In this document: positions 9,091 through 19,634 of the stretch, in pieces
How the letters are laid out: each line of letters opens with the position of its first letter
How positions within the stretch are numbered: position 1 is the first letter of the stretch
Source: Nigerium massiliense
GTDB lineage: Bacteria > Actinomycetota > Actinomycetes > Propionibacteriales > Propionibacteriaceae
Reading direction: 5' to 3'
NCBI RefSeq assembly: GCF_000826085.1
Contig: NZ_CCYM01000002.1
Span: 682,001-746,000, forward strand
DNA: 64,000 nt
Program-made: the position numbers and the translations under genes
The notes under the pieces: generated by a model
Seen by the model: the letters and a program-made list of their open reading frames with translations, nothing else
Told to the model about the DNA's origin: nothing
Database searches by the model: none

Positions 9091-10466
9091 GCACGCTGAC
9101 CCTGGCCCCGATGCTCACCCGCGGACGCCTGAAGAGCCGGGCCGGTGACGGCTGGCTGGACGTGCTGGCGGTCGTGTCGAACGCTCTGTCGGCGGCGGTG
9201 GCCCTCACCGTGGCCGGCGGCGTCTGGATGTTCTACAGCTGGTGGCAGAACCCAACACCCCGCGTCCTGGAGCGCCTGACGGCCCTGTGGGGTCCCACCG
9301 CGGACGACCGCATGATCTACTTCGTCCTCGCGCTCGTGGCCCTCGGCCTGCTCGTCGTGCCGGTCTTCTCCCTCGGCGCCTCGGCCGCGAAGCTGGGTGC
9401 CCAGGGCCGCTCGGAGCGGCTCGCGTCCCTGCGCCTGGTCGGGCTCACGTCGAGCCAAACCGTCGGTCTGGCCACCCTGGAGACCCTGGTGCAATGGGCT
9501 CTCGGCGCGGTCGTCGGCCTCGTCGCCTACTTCGCCACGTTGCCGTTGTGGGCGGGCGTCACGTTCGCCGCCTTGACCATCGACCCCGCCGAGATGTTGC
9601 TGCCCGCGTGGCTGCTGGCCGCTGTGCTGGCGGCGCTCCTCGCCATCACGCTGGCCTCGAGCGTGCTCGGCCTGCAGCGCGTCCGGATCTCGCCGCTGGG
9701 CGTCACCCGGCGACAGACCCCGCGGGCGCTGAAGGCCTGGCGCGTGCTGCTGCTCGCCGCGGTGGTGGTCGCGTTCTTCGGTTATGCCGCGATCGGCGGC
9801 TCGCGCAACATCAACGGGGTCGCCGCCGTCGCCGGATTTCTGGCCATCACGATCGGATCGATCTCGTTGGCCGTGCCGTTCCTCATCCAGCTGCTGGCGC
9901 TGCCGCTCACCCGCACCCGCCGGGCGTCCCTCCTGCTCGCCGCCCGGCGCATCCTGGACGACCCGCGGGCCACCTGGCGGTCGATCTCGGCCATCACCCT
10001 GCTCTGCTTCGTCGCGGGGTTCACGTCCGTGATGAGCATCTCCGGGGAGGACCCGCAGCTCATCATCATGCAGGACCTGCGGACCGGCGTCCTGATCACC
10101 GTCGCCATCGGCTTCGGCGTCGCCGCCATGGCCACGCTGATGAACCAGGCGTCGTTGGTGTTCGACAACGCCGCCCAGACGCTGGCGCTCAGCCAGATGG
10201 GCTTCCCGAAGCCGGTGTTCACCCGGGTGCGGGTGCTGCAGAGCTTCGTCCCGCTGCTGCTCGCCTCCGTGATCTTCGCCGCGCTGGGCCGCGCGCTCGG
10301 CGTCGTCACGTCGTCGAGCCAGTTCGCTCAGTACCACAGCAGCGACCAGTTGCTGCAGCTGGTGGCGATCCTGGCCGCGGGGCTGGCGCTCTGCCTGCTC
10401 GCGTTGGCCGTCTGCAGCCCGCTGGAGCGGCACGTGCTGGCCGCCCAGGGCCGCGCGAACGACTGA
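9087..10466 (+). CDS. FtsX-like ABC transporter permease
   Basis: A 459-residue membrane protein with several long hydrophobic segments (for example residues 25-50, 75-100, 130-155, 165-195, 215-240 and the C-terminal 375-450) and an FtsX-like arrangement: ERLASLRLVGLTSSQT after the early membrane segments is typical of MacB/FtsX-type permeases. The start overlaps the ATPase stop (ATGA). Substrate unknown; candidates are antimicrobial peptides or lipids, given the neighbouring two-component system and PAP2-like protein. Confidence 0.85.
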   Translation: MSTLTLAPMLTRGRLKSRAGDGWLDVLAVVSNALSAAVALTVAGGVWMFYSWWQNPTPRVLERLTALWGPTADDRMIYFVLALVALGLLVVPVFSLGASAAKLGAQGRSERLASLRLVGLTSSQTVGLATLETLVQWALGAVVGLVAYFATLPLWAGVTFAALTIDPAEMLLPAWLLAAVLAALLAITLASSVLGLQRVRISPLGVTRRQTPRALKAWRVLLLAAVVVAFFGYAAIGGSRNINGVAAVAGFLAITIGSISLAVPFLIQLLALPLTRTRRASLLLAARRILDDPRATWRSISAITLLCFVAGFTSVMSISGEDPQLIIMQDLRTGVLITVAIGFGVAAMATLMNQASLVFDNAAQTLALSQMGFPKPVFTRVRVLQSFVPLLLASVIFAALGRALGVVTSSSQFAQYHSSDQLLQLVAILAAGLALCLLALAVCSPLERHVLAAQGRAND

Positions 10467-10487
10467 CGCGTCCGGCCCCGCCTACGA

Positions 10488-10522
10488 CTCGGCCGTCCAC
10501 CCTCCCTGGGTGGACGGCCGAG
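10488..10522. terminator. Strong bidirectional hairpin terminator
   Basis: A perfect 15-bp stem (left arm CTCGGCCGTCCACCC) with a TCCCT loop, located 22 bases after the permease stop and 18 bases before the end of the convergent gluconate permease gene. Confidence 0.8.
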
Positions 10523-10539
10523 CCACGTTCGCAGGATCT

Positions 10540-11934
<1,395 letters not shown>

Positions 11935-12134
11935 GGGACTCCTTGCGAGGGGATTCTCCGCGCCGCGAGCCCCGTCCGCGGCGACGCGCGGCAGGAGCCG
12001 GTGGAGACGGCGCGGCCGGCCGACGGGACGCGACCGGTGACCCCACATCTTGCCACCGCGTTCCGGGCTCTGCTGCGTGGACGCCGCGGCCGGCGCCGCT
12101 CACCGGAACAGGCCAGGGCGTCCCGCCTCGTCGT

Positions 12135-14141
12135 TCAGACCTGCAGGCCCTTGCGCTCCAGGAGCGGCCCGATCTCGGGGTCGCGGCCGCGGAAGTTCCG
12201 CCAGGTGTCCATGACGTCGACCGACCCGCCGGGCGCGAGCAGCGTCCGCCGGAAGTAGTCGCCGTTCTCCCGGGTGCCGCCGCCGTTCTCGGTGAACCAG
12301 GCCACCGCGTCGGCGTCCATCACCTCGGCCCACACGTAGCTGTAGTACGCGCCCGAGTAGCCCGACCCCCAGATGTGGCTGAAGTACTGGGTGCGGTAGC
12401 GCGGCGGGATGAGGTCGTAGTTCATACCGACGCGCTCCAGCGCCTCGCGCTCGAACTGCTCGACCTGATCCCCCGACGTCGGGAGCGCGTCCAGGTCGGC
12501 CTGGTGCCAGGCCTGGTCGAGCATCTGCGCGCAAAGCGTCTCGAACGAGCCGAAGCCCTGGTTGAAACGGCCCGCCTCGGTCATCTTCGCGGCCCAATCG
12601 GCCGGGATCACCGCGTCCGGCTCCCACGCCCAGTGCTCGTTGACCTGCGAGGGGAACTCGACGAAGTCGCGCGGCGTCGAGGTGCCCGACGTCGACGGGT
12701 AGCGCCCGTCGGAGAAGAGTCCGTGCAGCGCGTGCCCGAACTCGTGGAACATCGTGATGACGCCGTCCCAGCTGATCGTGGTGGTGCCCTGGGAGTAGTT
12801 GCAGTTGTTCGTCACGACGGGCAGGTCGCCGAGCAGGTGCGACTGGTTCACGATGGAGTTCATCCAGGCGCCGCCCTGCTTGGACGGCCGCGCCCAGAAG
12901 TCCATGATGAACAGCCCCAGCTTGGTGCCGTCGGCGTCCGCGACCTCGTAGACCACAGCGTCCTCGGTGTGTCCGCGCAGGTCGGGCCGCTCGGTGAACG
13001 TGATGCCGTACAGCTTCGTCGCCGCGCCGTAGACCGCATCGAGCACCTTCTGCACCCCGAGGTACGGCCGGAGCCCGTCGAGGTCGAGGTCGTAGCGCTC
13101 CTTGCGGACGAGCTCGGCCACGAACGACCAGTCCCAGGGTTCCAGCGACGCCCCCGGCTCGATCTGTTGCAGCCGGGCCTCGAGATCAACCGCGTCCCTC
13201 TGGGCCTGGGCGAGCGCCGCCGGGCCGAGCTTGCCGAGCATCTCGTTGACGTTGTCGGTGTTCTTCGCGCAGAACCGCTCGGTGACGAACGCGGCGTGGT
13301 TCGGGTAGCCGAGGAGGTTGGCCCGCTCGGCGCGCAGCCGGGCGATGTCGACGATGATCTGGCGGGTGTCGGCGTCCCCGGACAGCCCGCGCGAGACGGA
13401 CGCCTCGTAGACGCGCCGACGCAACCCGCGGTTGGTCAGCTTGGCCAGCAGCGGGTGCTGGCTGGTGTTGACCTGCGCGATGGTCCAGGTGCCGTCGTCG
13501 TTGCGCAGCGACTGCTTCTCCTCGTCGGAGAGCCCGTCGAGCTCGGCCTCGTCGCTGACCTGCACGGCGGCAGCGTTGCGGGCGGCGAGGTTGGCCTTCT
13601 CGAAGCGGGTGCCGAGCTCGGCCAGCTTTCCGTTGAGGTCGCGCAGCTTCTGCTGATCCTCCTCGCCGAGGGTGACGCCGGCCCGGACGAAGCTGCGCAT
13701 CAGCTCGGTGAGGAGCCAGGACGCCTGCGGGTCGAGCTCGACGTCGCCGGCGTCGACCCGGCCGGCCAGCTCGGCGAACCGGTCGTAGAGGCGGCGGTCC
13801 ATGTAGATCTTGTCGGAGTACTCGCTGAGCACCGGCGCGTAGTCGGCCTGGATCGCGTCGAGCTCGTCGTTGGTGTCGCACGCCTTGACCGTGTAGAAGG
13901 CCGTCAGCGTGCGGTCGAGCAGCGCACCGGAGCGCTCCCAGGCGTCGAGGACGTTCTCGGCCGTCGCGGGCTCCACCTCGGACGCGAGGGCGTCGAGCTC
14001 GGCGAGCGACTCCGCCATGCCCGCGTCGATCGCGGCGCGGTAGTGCTCGGGCTTGATGGCGGCGAAGTCCGGCAGCTTGTAGTCGAGCGTGGACGGGGCG
14101 GCGAACGGGTTCGACGGGTCGAGGCTGGTCATGCTCGCCAT
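12135..14141 (-). CDS. M3-family metallopeptidase (peptidyl-dipeptidase Dcp / oligopeptidase type)
   Basis: A 668-residue cytoplasmic zinc peptidase of the thimet oligopeptidase family. The zinc motif HEFGH is at residues 466-470 within MFHEFGHALHGLFSDG, and the C-terminal YYSYVWAEVMDADA helix is typical of Dcp. It trims short peptides. Length fits Dcp (about 680). A second ATG at 14132 is an alternative start. It is flanked by genes of unrelated function and appears to be a single transcription unit. Confidence 0.93.
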   Translation of the reverse strand: MASMTSLDPSNPFAAPSTLDYKLPDFAAIKPEHYRAAIDAGMAESLAELDALASEVEPATAENVLDAWERSGALLDRTLTAFYTVKACDTNDELDAIQADYAPVLSEYSDKIYMDRRLYDRFAELAGRVDAGDVELDPQASWLLTELMRSFVRAGVTLGEEDQQKLRDLNGKLAELGTRFEKANLAARNAAAVQVSDEAELDGLSDEEKQSLRNDDGTWTIAQVNTSQHPLLAKLTNRGLRRRVYEASVSRGLSGDADTRQIIVDIARLRAERANLLGYPNHAAFVTERFCAKNTDNVNEMLGKLGPAALAQAQRDAVDLEARLQQIEPGASLEPWDWSFVAELVRKERYDLDLDGLRPYLGVQKVLDAVYGAATKLYGITFTERPDLRGHTEDAVVYEVADADGTKLGLFIMDFWARPSKQGGAWMNSIVNQSHLLGDLPVVTNNCNYSQGTTTISWDGVITMFHEFGHALHGLFSDGRYPSTSGTSTPRDFVEFPSQVNEHWAWEPDAVIPADWAAKMTEAGRFNQGFGSFETLCAQMLDQAWHQADLDALPTSGDQVEQFEREALERVGMNYDLIPPRYRTQYFSHIWGSGYSGAYYSYVWAEVMDADAVAWFTENGGGTRENGDYFRRTLLAPGGSVDVMDTWRNFRGRDPEIGPLLERKGLQV

Positions 14142-14185
14142 TCAACCACGGCGTCGTGACACCCGGGTTTCGGGAGCGGGGCGGC

Positions 14186-15739
14186 TCAGATGATCCCGGC
14201 CACGCCCCGCAGCGCCACGGAGACGGCGGTGTGTTCGGCGTCGCTGATGCGGCCGCGTTCGTGCGCGCGGTCCACCTGCCGGGAGAAGTTCGACAGCTCG
14301 GCCGAGGCGTTCTTGTCGGCGACGATGCGGTCGCTGGCCTTCGACCACGAACTGATCAGCGCGTCCTTCGTCTGCTGCCCGGCGGGGGTAGACGGGGACA
14401 ACGCGCGCAGGGCGCCGTCGACGGCGAGGACGGCCGCCCGCCGCGCCGCGGTGTTGACCGAGGGCAACGTGGGTGCCTGGATCGTCGGCAGCTGGATGGA
14501 CGGCAAGACCGGTCCGGGGGCCTGCGTCGTGGTGCGCGTCCGTGGCGAGGGGGACGCGCCCGGGGCGGGGCTGAGCGCCGACGTCGCCGACCGGAACAGC
14601 GCCGAGCCCGCGACCCACACCAGCCCCAGCACCACCGCCGTGACGATGACGCCCACGATGAGCCGCAGGCCGCGGCCGAACCACGGGTCGCCGCCGGGCG
14701 CGCGCCGCGAGCCGTTCGGAACCGGCGCACCCGCGCCGGCAAGCATCCGACGCGCCGAATTGGTGCGGCCCGGGACCGGTTGCATGCCGGGCGCCTCCCC
14801 TGGAGACACGAGCCTGGTCGGGGCGTGCGCGCCGGGTCCGTCCGGCAGCACCGCGGTGGCACCCGCGCCGGGCAGGACGGCGGTGCGCCCGGGCGCCAGG
14901 ACGGAGGTGGCGTCGCTGGACTGCCGCCGCTGCCGCAGCAGGGCGTCCGTCAGCTGCCGCGCGGTGGGCCGCCGGTCGGCGGACTTCGCCAGCATCGACG
15001 CGATCAGCTCGTCCACCCCGGCGCGGACCCCCGGGCGGCGGTCAGTGACCAGCGGCGGCTGTTCGTTGATCTGGCGGTTGGCCACCTCGATGGACGTCCC
15101 ACCGGTGAACGGGGGCGCGCCCGTCAGCAGCGCCATGAGCACGCAGCCCAGGGAGTAGATGTCGGCGGGCGGCCCGGGTCGCGTGCCGAGCGCCTGCTCG
15201 GGCGACATGTACGCCGCGGTGCCCAGCGCGGTCGTCGGCGAGGTCAGCGTCGCCGCGTTCTCCGAGGTCAGCTGGGCGATGCCGAAGTCGAGGATCTTCA
15301 CGTTCGAGCCGGCGATCATGATGTTCGCGGGCTTGATGTCGCGGTGGACGACGCCGATGGCGTGCGTCGCCTCGAGCGCGCGGGAGACCTGCAGGGCGAT
15401 GTCGATGACGTCGTCGACGTTCAGGACGCCTTCGTCGCGCGCCAGCTGAGCCAGTGAGCGTCCGGGCAACAGTTCCATGACGAGGAACGCCAGGTCGGCG
15501 TCCGTGCCTGCGTCGAAGATCGTGACGATGTTGGGGTGGTTGAGCCGCGCGGTCGCGATCACCTCGCGCTGCACCCGCTCGGGGGTCACCGCCTCGTTGC
15601 TCTGCGACATGTCGATGACCTTGACGGCCACCGTGCGCTGCAGGCGCTCGTCGAGGGCGCGCCAGACCTGCCCCATCGACCCAGAGCCGATGCGGGCCTG
15701 CAGCCGGTAGCGTCCGGCGACCAGGGCACCCTCGTACAT
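14186..15739 (-). CDS. Membrane-anchored eukaryotic-type serine/threonine protein kinase
   Basis: A 517-residue protein. The kinase domain covers about residues 10-270: glycine loop IGSGSMGQV, ATP-anchoring Lys40, catalytic Asp134 in HRDIKPANI and Asp151 in DFG. A Pro/Thr-rich juxtamembrane linker and one membrane segment (about 357-380) are followed by a roughly 130-residue external domain with no PASTA repeats. The start is set by TAGACT ending seven bases before ATG (leaderless). It may sense an extracellular signal; because PASTA repeats are absent, a muropeptide-sensing PknB role is unlikely. Confidence 0.9.
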   Translation of the reverse strand: MYEGALVAGRYRLQARIGSGSMGQVWRALDERLQRTVAVKVIDMSQSNEAVTPERVQREVIATARLNHPNIVTIFDAGTDADLAFLVMELLPGRSLAQLARDEGVLNVDDVIDIALQVSRALEATHAIGVVHRDIKPANIMIAGSNVKILDFGIAQLTSENAATLTSPTTALGTAAYMSPEQALGTRPGPPADIYSLGCVLMALLTGAPPFTGGTSIEVANRQINEQPPLVTDRRPGVRAGVDELIASMLAKSADRRPTARQLTDALLRQRRQSSDATSVLAPGRTAVLPGAGATAVLPDGPGAHAPTRLVSPGEAPGMQPVPGRTNSARRMLAGAGAPVPNGSRRAPGGDPWFGRGLRLIVGVIVTAVVLGLVWVAGSALFRSATSALSPAPGASPSPRTRTTTQAPGPVLPSIQLPTIQAPTLPSVNTAARRAAVLAVDGALRALSPSTPAGQQTKDALISSWSKASDRIVADKNASAELSNFSRQVDRAHERGRISDAEHTAVSVALRGVAGII

Positions 15740-15885
15740 GGCGTCGAGTCTAGGTGGAAGCGGACACGAGTCGCGCTCCGGCGGAACCACCTTCGGTCCG
15801 CCGGGGGACCCTTTTCGGACCGCGGTCGCACCGCGAGGCGCCCCGAGACCGACGGCCGAGGCCCCGAGTCCGCGACCGGGACGCC

Positions 15886-16809
15886 CTACTCCAGGAACCC
15901 GTCCTGGCGCGCGGCGACCCACCCGTCGTCGTCGGAGTAGCGGATGCAGTCGCCGGGCACGGCGGAGACGGCGAACTCCCTCAGCCCGGGGTTGCGCTCG
16001 ACCAGGCGGGCGAGCGGCCAGACGTCCAGGTTCGCGGGGTCGTCCAGAAAGGCGTCCGACTCGGCCATCGTCAGCGCGACGTAGCGTCCGGCGTAGTCGA
16101 CCTCCACCCAGCGGGCGGGTTGATCGTCCAGCATGCGCGAGACGATCACCGGGACGTCCGGGATCGGCAGGTCGTCGACGCTCACCAGGTCGGGGCGCTC
16201 CGGGTTGCGCAGCGCCGCAGCGTCCGCGCGCTCGGGCAGGGCGTCCAGGCCGTACGCCGCCACGTAGCGCGCCTCGACGTTCGTCAGCATCACCACCCGG
16301 TGCAGCCGCCCCGCCACCTGCCCGTCCGCCGAGCGCACAGCCGACGCCTCGCCCTCGTCGAGAGCGACGAGCCCCGAGATCGTGCTGCCCTCGAGGTAGG
16401 GCACCTCGTTGACCAGCACCCGTCCCGGAACGAGCGCCCGGCGGGAGACCACGACGTGCTCGGCGGCGACCCGCAGCGTCACCACGGCGGCGCCCACCGT
16501 GTCCAGGTCGGCGTCGCAGGTCAGCTCGGCGGGCTCGCCCTCGTCCAGCGGGACGCGGTGCAGGCCGAGCGTCGCGACCGTGAGGTAGCCCTCGTGCTCG
16601 AAGCCCAGCAGGCGGACGGCGCCCCCGCCGATCGACTCCAGCTCGACGGCCTGCGCGCCGAACTCGGCGAAGAGCCGGTCGACGTAGGCCCCGTCGCCGG
16701 GCAGCAGAGCGAAGGGACCACCCTGGGCCGCCGCGTCCTGCTGACCGGGGGCACCGGCCGGGTTCTCGGCGTCGCGCTGCCTGGACGCCTCGTCGGTGGG
16801 ATCGGTCAT
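15886..16809 (-). CDS. Suppressor-of-fused (SUFU)-like domain protein, hypothetical
   Basis: A 307-residue soluble acidic protein following an AGGAGG ribosome-binding site. The first 30 residues are Ala/Gln/Asp-rich and probably flexible. The middle portion (HVVVSRRALVPGRVLVNEVPYLEG ... VMLTNVEARYVAAYGLDAL, given here in pieces) resembles bacterial SUFU-domain proteins, whose biochemical role is not established. It lies upstream of, and on the same strand as, the Ser/Thr kinase gene, 146 bases away. The family assignment is tentative; a profile search would settle it. Confidence 0.45.
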   Translation of the reverse strand: MTDPTDEASRQRDAENPAGAPGQQDAAAQGGPFALLPGDGAYVDRLFAEFGAQAVELESIGGGAVRLLGFEHEGYLTVATLGLHRVPLDEGEPAELTCDADLDTVGAAVVTLRVAAEHVVVSRRALVPGRVLVNEVPYLEGSTISGLVALDEGEASAVRSADGQVAGRLHRVVMLTNVEARYVAAYGLDALPERADAAALRNPERPDLVSVDDLPIPDVPVIVSRMLDDQPARWVEVDYAGRYVALTMAESDAFLDDPANLDVWPLARLVERNPGLREFAVSAVPGDCIRYSDDDGWVAARQDGFLE

Positions 16810-16916
16810 GGCCCTCCTCCTGACTCGCCTCGACGCTAGCGCACGGTCACCCGCCGGGTGCGCGCGTGTGCGCGCGAGTGGTGTGTCTCGACGAAGTCCC
16901 GACTACAGTCTGAGGT

Positions 16917-17666
16917 GTGAATGACTCGGTGGAGAAGCCGCTCAAGGGCGGCCACATGACGCCCGTCTCGCGTGTGGGGGGCGAGGTGCGGCGTGAATCC
17001 GGGCCGTGGAGCAGCACCGTCCAGACGCTCCTCACCCATCTCAAAGACAACGGGGTCGACTGGTGCCCCGAGCCGCTCGGCTGGGACGAGGGCGGCCGCG
17101 AGGCGCTGACCTACCTCAAGGGCAAGGTGCCGACCTACCCGCTTCCCGATTGGGTCTACGACGAGTCGGTGCTGACGACCGCCGCGACCTGGATGCGGCA
17201 GCTGCACGACCTCACCGTCGACTTCGACCGTCCCGGGATGCGGTGGCGCTCCCCCCGCCAGCAGCCCGCCGAGGTCATCTGCCACAACGATTTCGCGCCC
17301 TACAACATGGTGTTCAAGAACCATGAGCCGGTCGGCCTCATCGACTGGGACTTCGCCGGCCCCGGCCCCCGCGTCTGGGACCTGGCCTACCTCGCCTATC
17401 GGTTGGCCCCGCTGATGCGGCCCAGCAACCCGGACGCCCCCGACCTCAGCCTGAAGCTGGAGCGGCGCATCGGCCTGCTGCTCGAGGCCTACGGCACGGA
17501 CGTCGGCATCTCCGTGCCGCAGCTGCTCCTGACCGTCATCGACCGGCTCGACGACCTGGCCGACATGACGAAGGGCCACGCCAAGGCCACCAAGAACGAT
17601 GCTCTCGCCAAGGACGCCCACAACTATTCGCGGGACGCCGAGTACCTGAAGTCCCTGCTCAAATGA
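16917..17666 (+). CDS. Aminoglycoside-phosphotransferase-like kinase
   Basis: A 249-residue protein of the APH/choline kinase fold. The catalytic loop is HNDFAPYN (Asp near residue 125) and the metal-binding Asp is in LIDWDFAGPG, followed by VWDLAYLAYRL. The GTG start is seven bases after TACAGT, giving a leaderless transcript. The stop overlaps the MFS transporter start (ATGA), so the pair is co-expressed; a phosphotransferase plus exporter pair may handle one small toxic molecule, but housekeeping roles are equally possible. Confidence 0.8.
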   Translation: MNDSVEKPLKGGHMTPVSRVGGEVRRESGPWSSTVQTLLTHLKDNGVDWCPEPLGWDEGGREALTYLKGKVPTYPLPDWVYDESVLTTAATWMRQLHDLTVDFDRPGMRWRSPRQQPAEVICHNDFAPYNMVFKNHEPVGLIDWDFAGPGPRVWDLAYLAYRLAPLMRPSNPDAPDLSLKLERRIGLLLEAYGTDVGISVPQLLLTVIDRLDDLADMTKGHAKATKNDALAKDAHNYSRDAEYLKSLLK

Positions 17667-18874
17667 GGCGAGCCCCGGCTCAGCCGAGCCGGACCCCGCG
17701 CGAGATCTGGGTGCTGATCGCCGCGGCGTTCATCATCGCGCTCGGCTACGGCATCATCGCGCCCGTCCTCCCGCAGTACGCCCAGCAGTTCGACGTGGGC
17801 GTCGCCGCGGCGTCCATGATCGTCAGCGCGTTCGCGGCCATGCGACTGCTGTTCACCCCGGCGGGCGGCTGGCTGGTCACCCGGTTCCGTGAGCGCATCG
17901 TCTACGTCGTCGGCCTCTTCATCGTCGCCGCCTCCACGGCGGCCTGCGCCTTCGCGCAGAGCTACGTGCAGCTGCTGGTGTTCCGCGGGCTCGGCGGCAT
18001 CGGTTCGACCATGTTCACGATCGCGGCCATGGGCCTGATCGTCCGGCTGGCTCCGCCGCAGCTGCGCGGCCGGACGTCCGCCCTCTACGGCACCAGCTTC
18101 CTCGTCGGCAACGTGGTCGGGCCCGTGCTCGGCTCGGCGCTGTCGTTCCTCGGCTTCCGCGCCCCGTTCCTCATCTACGCCGTCGCGCTGGTGATCGCCG
18201 CCATCGTGGCGGCGACCTTCCTCTCGACCGCTCAGCTGCGTCCGGCGTCCGAGGGCGAGGAGCGACCCGCTGTGCTGAGCCTTCGCGAGGCGCTCGCCAA
18301 CCCCGCCTACCGGGCCGTGCTGGTGGCGAACTTCGCGCACGGCTGGACGAACTTCGGGGTGCGGGTCGCCCTGATCCCGCTGTTCGCGGCGGCCGTCCCC
18401 ACGATCGGCGCGCCGATGGCCGGTCTGGGCCTGACCGCCTTCGCGCTGGGCAACTTCCTCACGCTCCAGGGCTCCGGACGCCTCGTCGACTCCCGCGGAC
18501 GCCGTCCGGTGGTGCTGATCGGGCTGCTGGTGTGCGGGCTGGCGAACATCGCGTTCGGCTGGGTGACGGGCATCCCGCTGTTCCTGACGCTGTCGGCGCT
18601 CGGCGGCGCCGGGGCCGCCCTCGTCGCGCCCGCCCAGCAGGCCGCGCTGGCCGACATCGTCGGACGCGACCGCAGCGGCGGCCAGGCCATCGCCGCGTTC
18701 TCGATGGCGTCCGACCTCGGCGCCATCCTGGGGCCGATGGCCGCGGGCCTGCTCGCCGGCCGGTTCGGCTTCGGGTTCGCGTTCGGCTCCACCGGCGTCC
18801 TGCTGCTGCTCGCCGGCGTCCCGTGGCTGCTGACGCGCGACACCGTCGTCCGCGACGAACAGCCCGTCACCTGA
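17663..18874 (+). CDS. MFS transporter (DHA1-like exporter)
   Basis: A 403-residue protein with about twelve hydrophobic helices. The first half has [16 protein letters not shown] in helix 1 and a typical cytoplasmic loop 2-3 region; the second half repeats the pattern ([14 protein letters not shown]). This matches drug:H+ antiporters of the major facilitator superfamily. The gene overlaps the phosphotransferase gene by four bases. Substrate unknown. Confidence 0.85.
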   Translation: MRRAPAQPSRTPREIWVLIAAAFIIALGYGIIAPVLPQYAQQFDVGVAAASMIVSAFAAMRLLFTPAGGWLVTRFRERIVYVVGLFIVAASTAACAFAQSYVQLLVFRGLGGIGSTMFTIAAMGLIVRLAPPQLRGRTSALYGTSFLVGNVVGPVLGSALSFLGFRAPFLIYAVALVIAAIVAATFLSTAQLRPASEGEERPAVLSLREALANPAYRAVLVANFAHGWTNFGVRVALIPLFAAAVPTIGAPMAGLGLTAFALGNFLTLQGSGRLVDSRGRRPVVLIGLLVCGLANIAFGWVTGIPLFLTLSALGGAGAALVAPAQQAALADIVGRDRSGGQAIAAFSMASDLGAILGPMAAGLLAGRFGFGFAFGSTGVLLLLAGVPWLLTRDTVVRDEQPVT

Positions 18875-18890
18875 GCGGCCCGCCGGGGCC

Positions 18891-19511
18891 TCAGCCCTTC
18901 CGCGCCACCAGGTGGAACTCGTTGTAGACGAACAGCGTCCCGGCCCAGCGCGGGAAGGGGTACGAGTACTGCCGGATCGGCACTGCCCCGTGGGCGAGGG
19001 CCACGTCGGCGAGCACGTCGAAGTCGGTGAAGCCGAGGTGAGTCGGGTCGGACGCGTGCCCCTTCTCCTGCGGCGTGATGAACACGAAGCGGCCGCCCTT
19101 CTTCACCAGCGGCGTGTACATGCCCAGGATGTCGTCGAGGTCCGCCCGCGGCACGTGCTCGACCAGGTGCGAGGCCAGCAGCGAGTCGTACGAGCCCGGG
19201 CGGGTGAGGTCGACGCGTCCGAAGAACTCCTCCACTGTGTAGGCCTCGAAGCCGCGCCGGCGGCACTCGGCCACGGAGTACTCGTTGTGGTCGACACCCA
19301 CGCCGCCGGGCAGCGAGACGAGGTTGCGGCCGATGCCGCACCCGACCTCGAGGCAGCGGCCCAGCTTGAGCCGCCGCAGATCCCATTGGTAGGGCGCCTG
19401 AACGTGCAGCAGCTTCTTCCAGGGCTTGTCGCTGATCGCGATGAGGCGCCGCGTGTACTCCTCATCGGTGGTGTCGCCGGGACGCTCGTCGACTTCGGAG
19501 GGGTCGGTCAT
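18891..19511 (-). CDS. Class I SAM-dependent methyltransferase
   Basis: A 206-residue protein with a Rossmann methyltransferase core: [22 protein letters not shown] is motif I (SAM-binding glycine loop, in two pieces) followed by [20 protein letters not shown], which corresponds to motif IV and the following strand. The target molecule is unknown. It is convergent with the MFS exporter gene (16-base gap) and divergent from ilvD. Confidence 0.8.
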   Translation of the reverse strand: MTDPSEVDERPGDTTDEEYTRRLIAISDKPWKKLLHVQAPYQWDLRRLKLGRCLEVGCGIGRNLVSLPGGVGVDHNEYSVAECRRRGFEAYTVEEFFGRVDLTRPGSYDSLLASHLVEHVPRADLDDILGMYTPLVKKGGRFVFITPQEKGHASDPTHLGFTDFDVLADVALAHGAVPIRQYSYPFPRWAGTLFVYNEFHLVARKG

Positions 19512-19634
19512 GGGGGAAACCTCTCACAACATGTCGTTTCCAGCATGTATGCCCATCATCGCCCAAACCGGACGCCAGCGGGCGACGTTTCTCAAGCGAC
19601 TAGCCTGGAACCTCGTCGGAAAGGATTTGCACCC

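Noticed and set aside
7383..10433. A 1016-codon minus-strand open frame covering the ABC exporter
   Set aside because: Only its last 201 codons are the PAP2-like gene; the remainder is antisense shadow of the exporter genes with compositionally biased translation.
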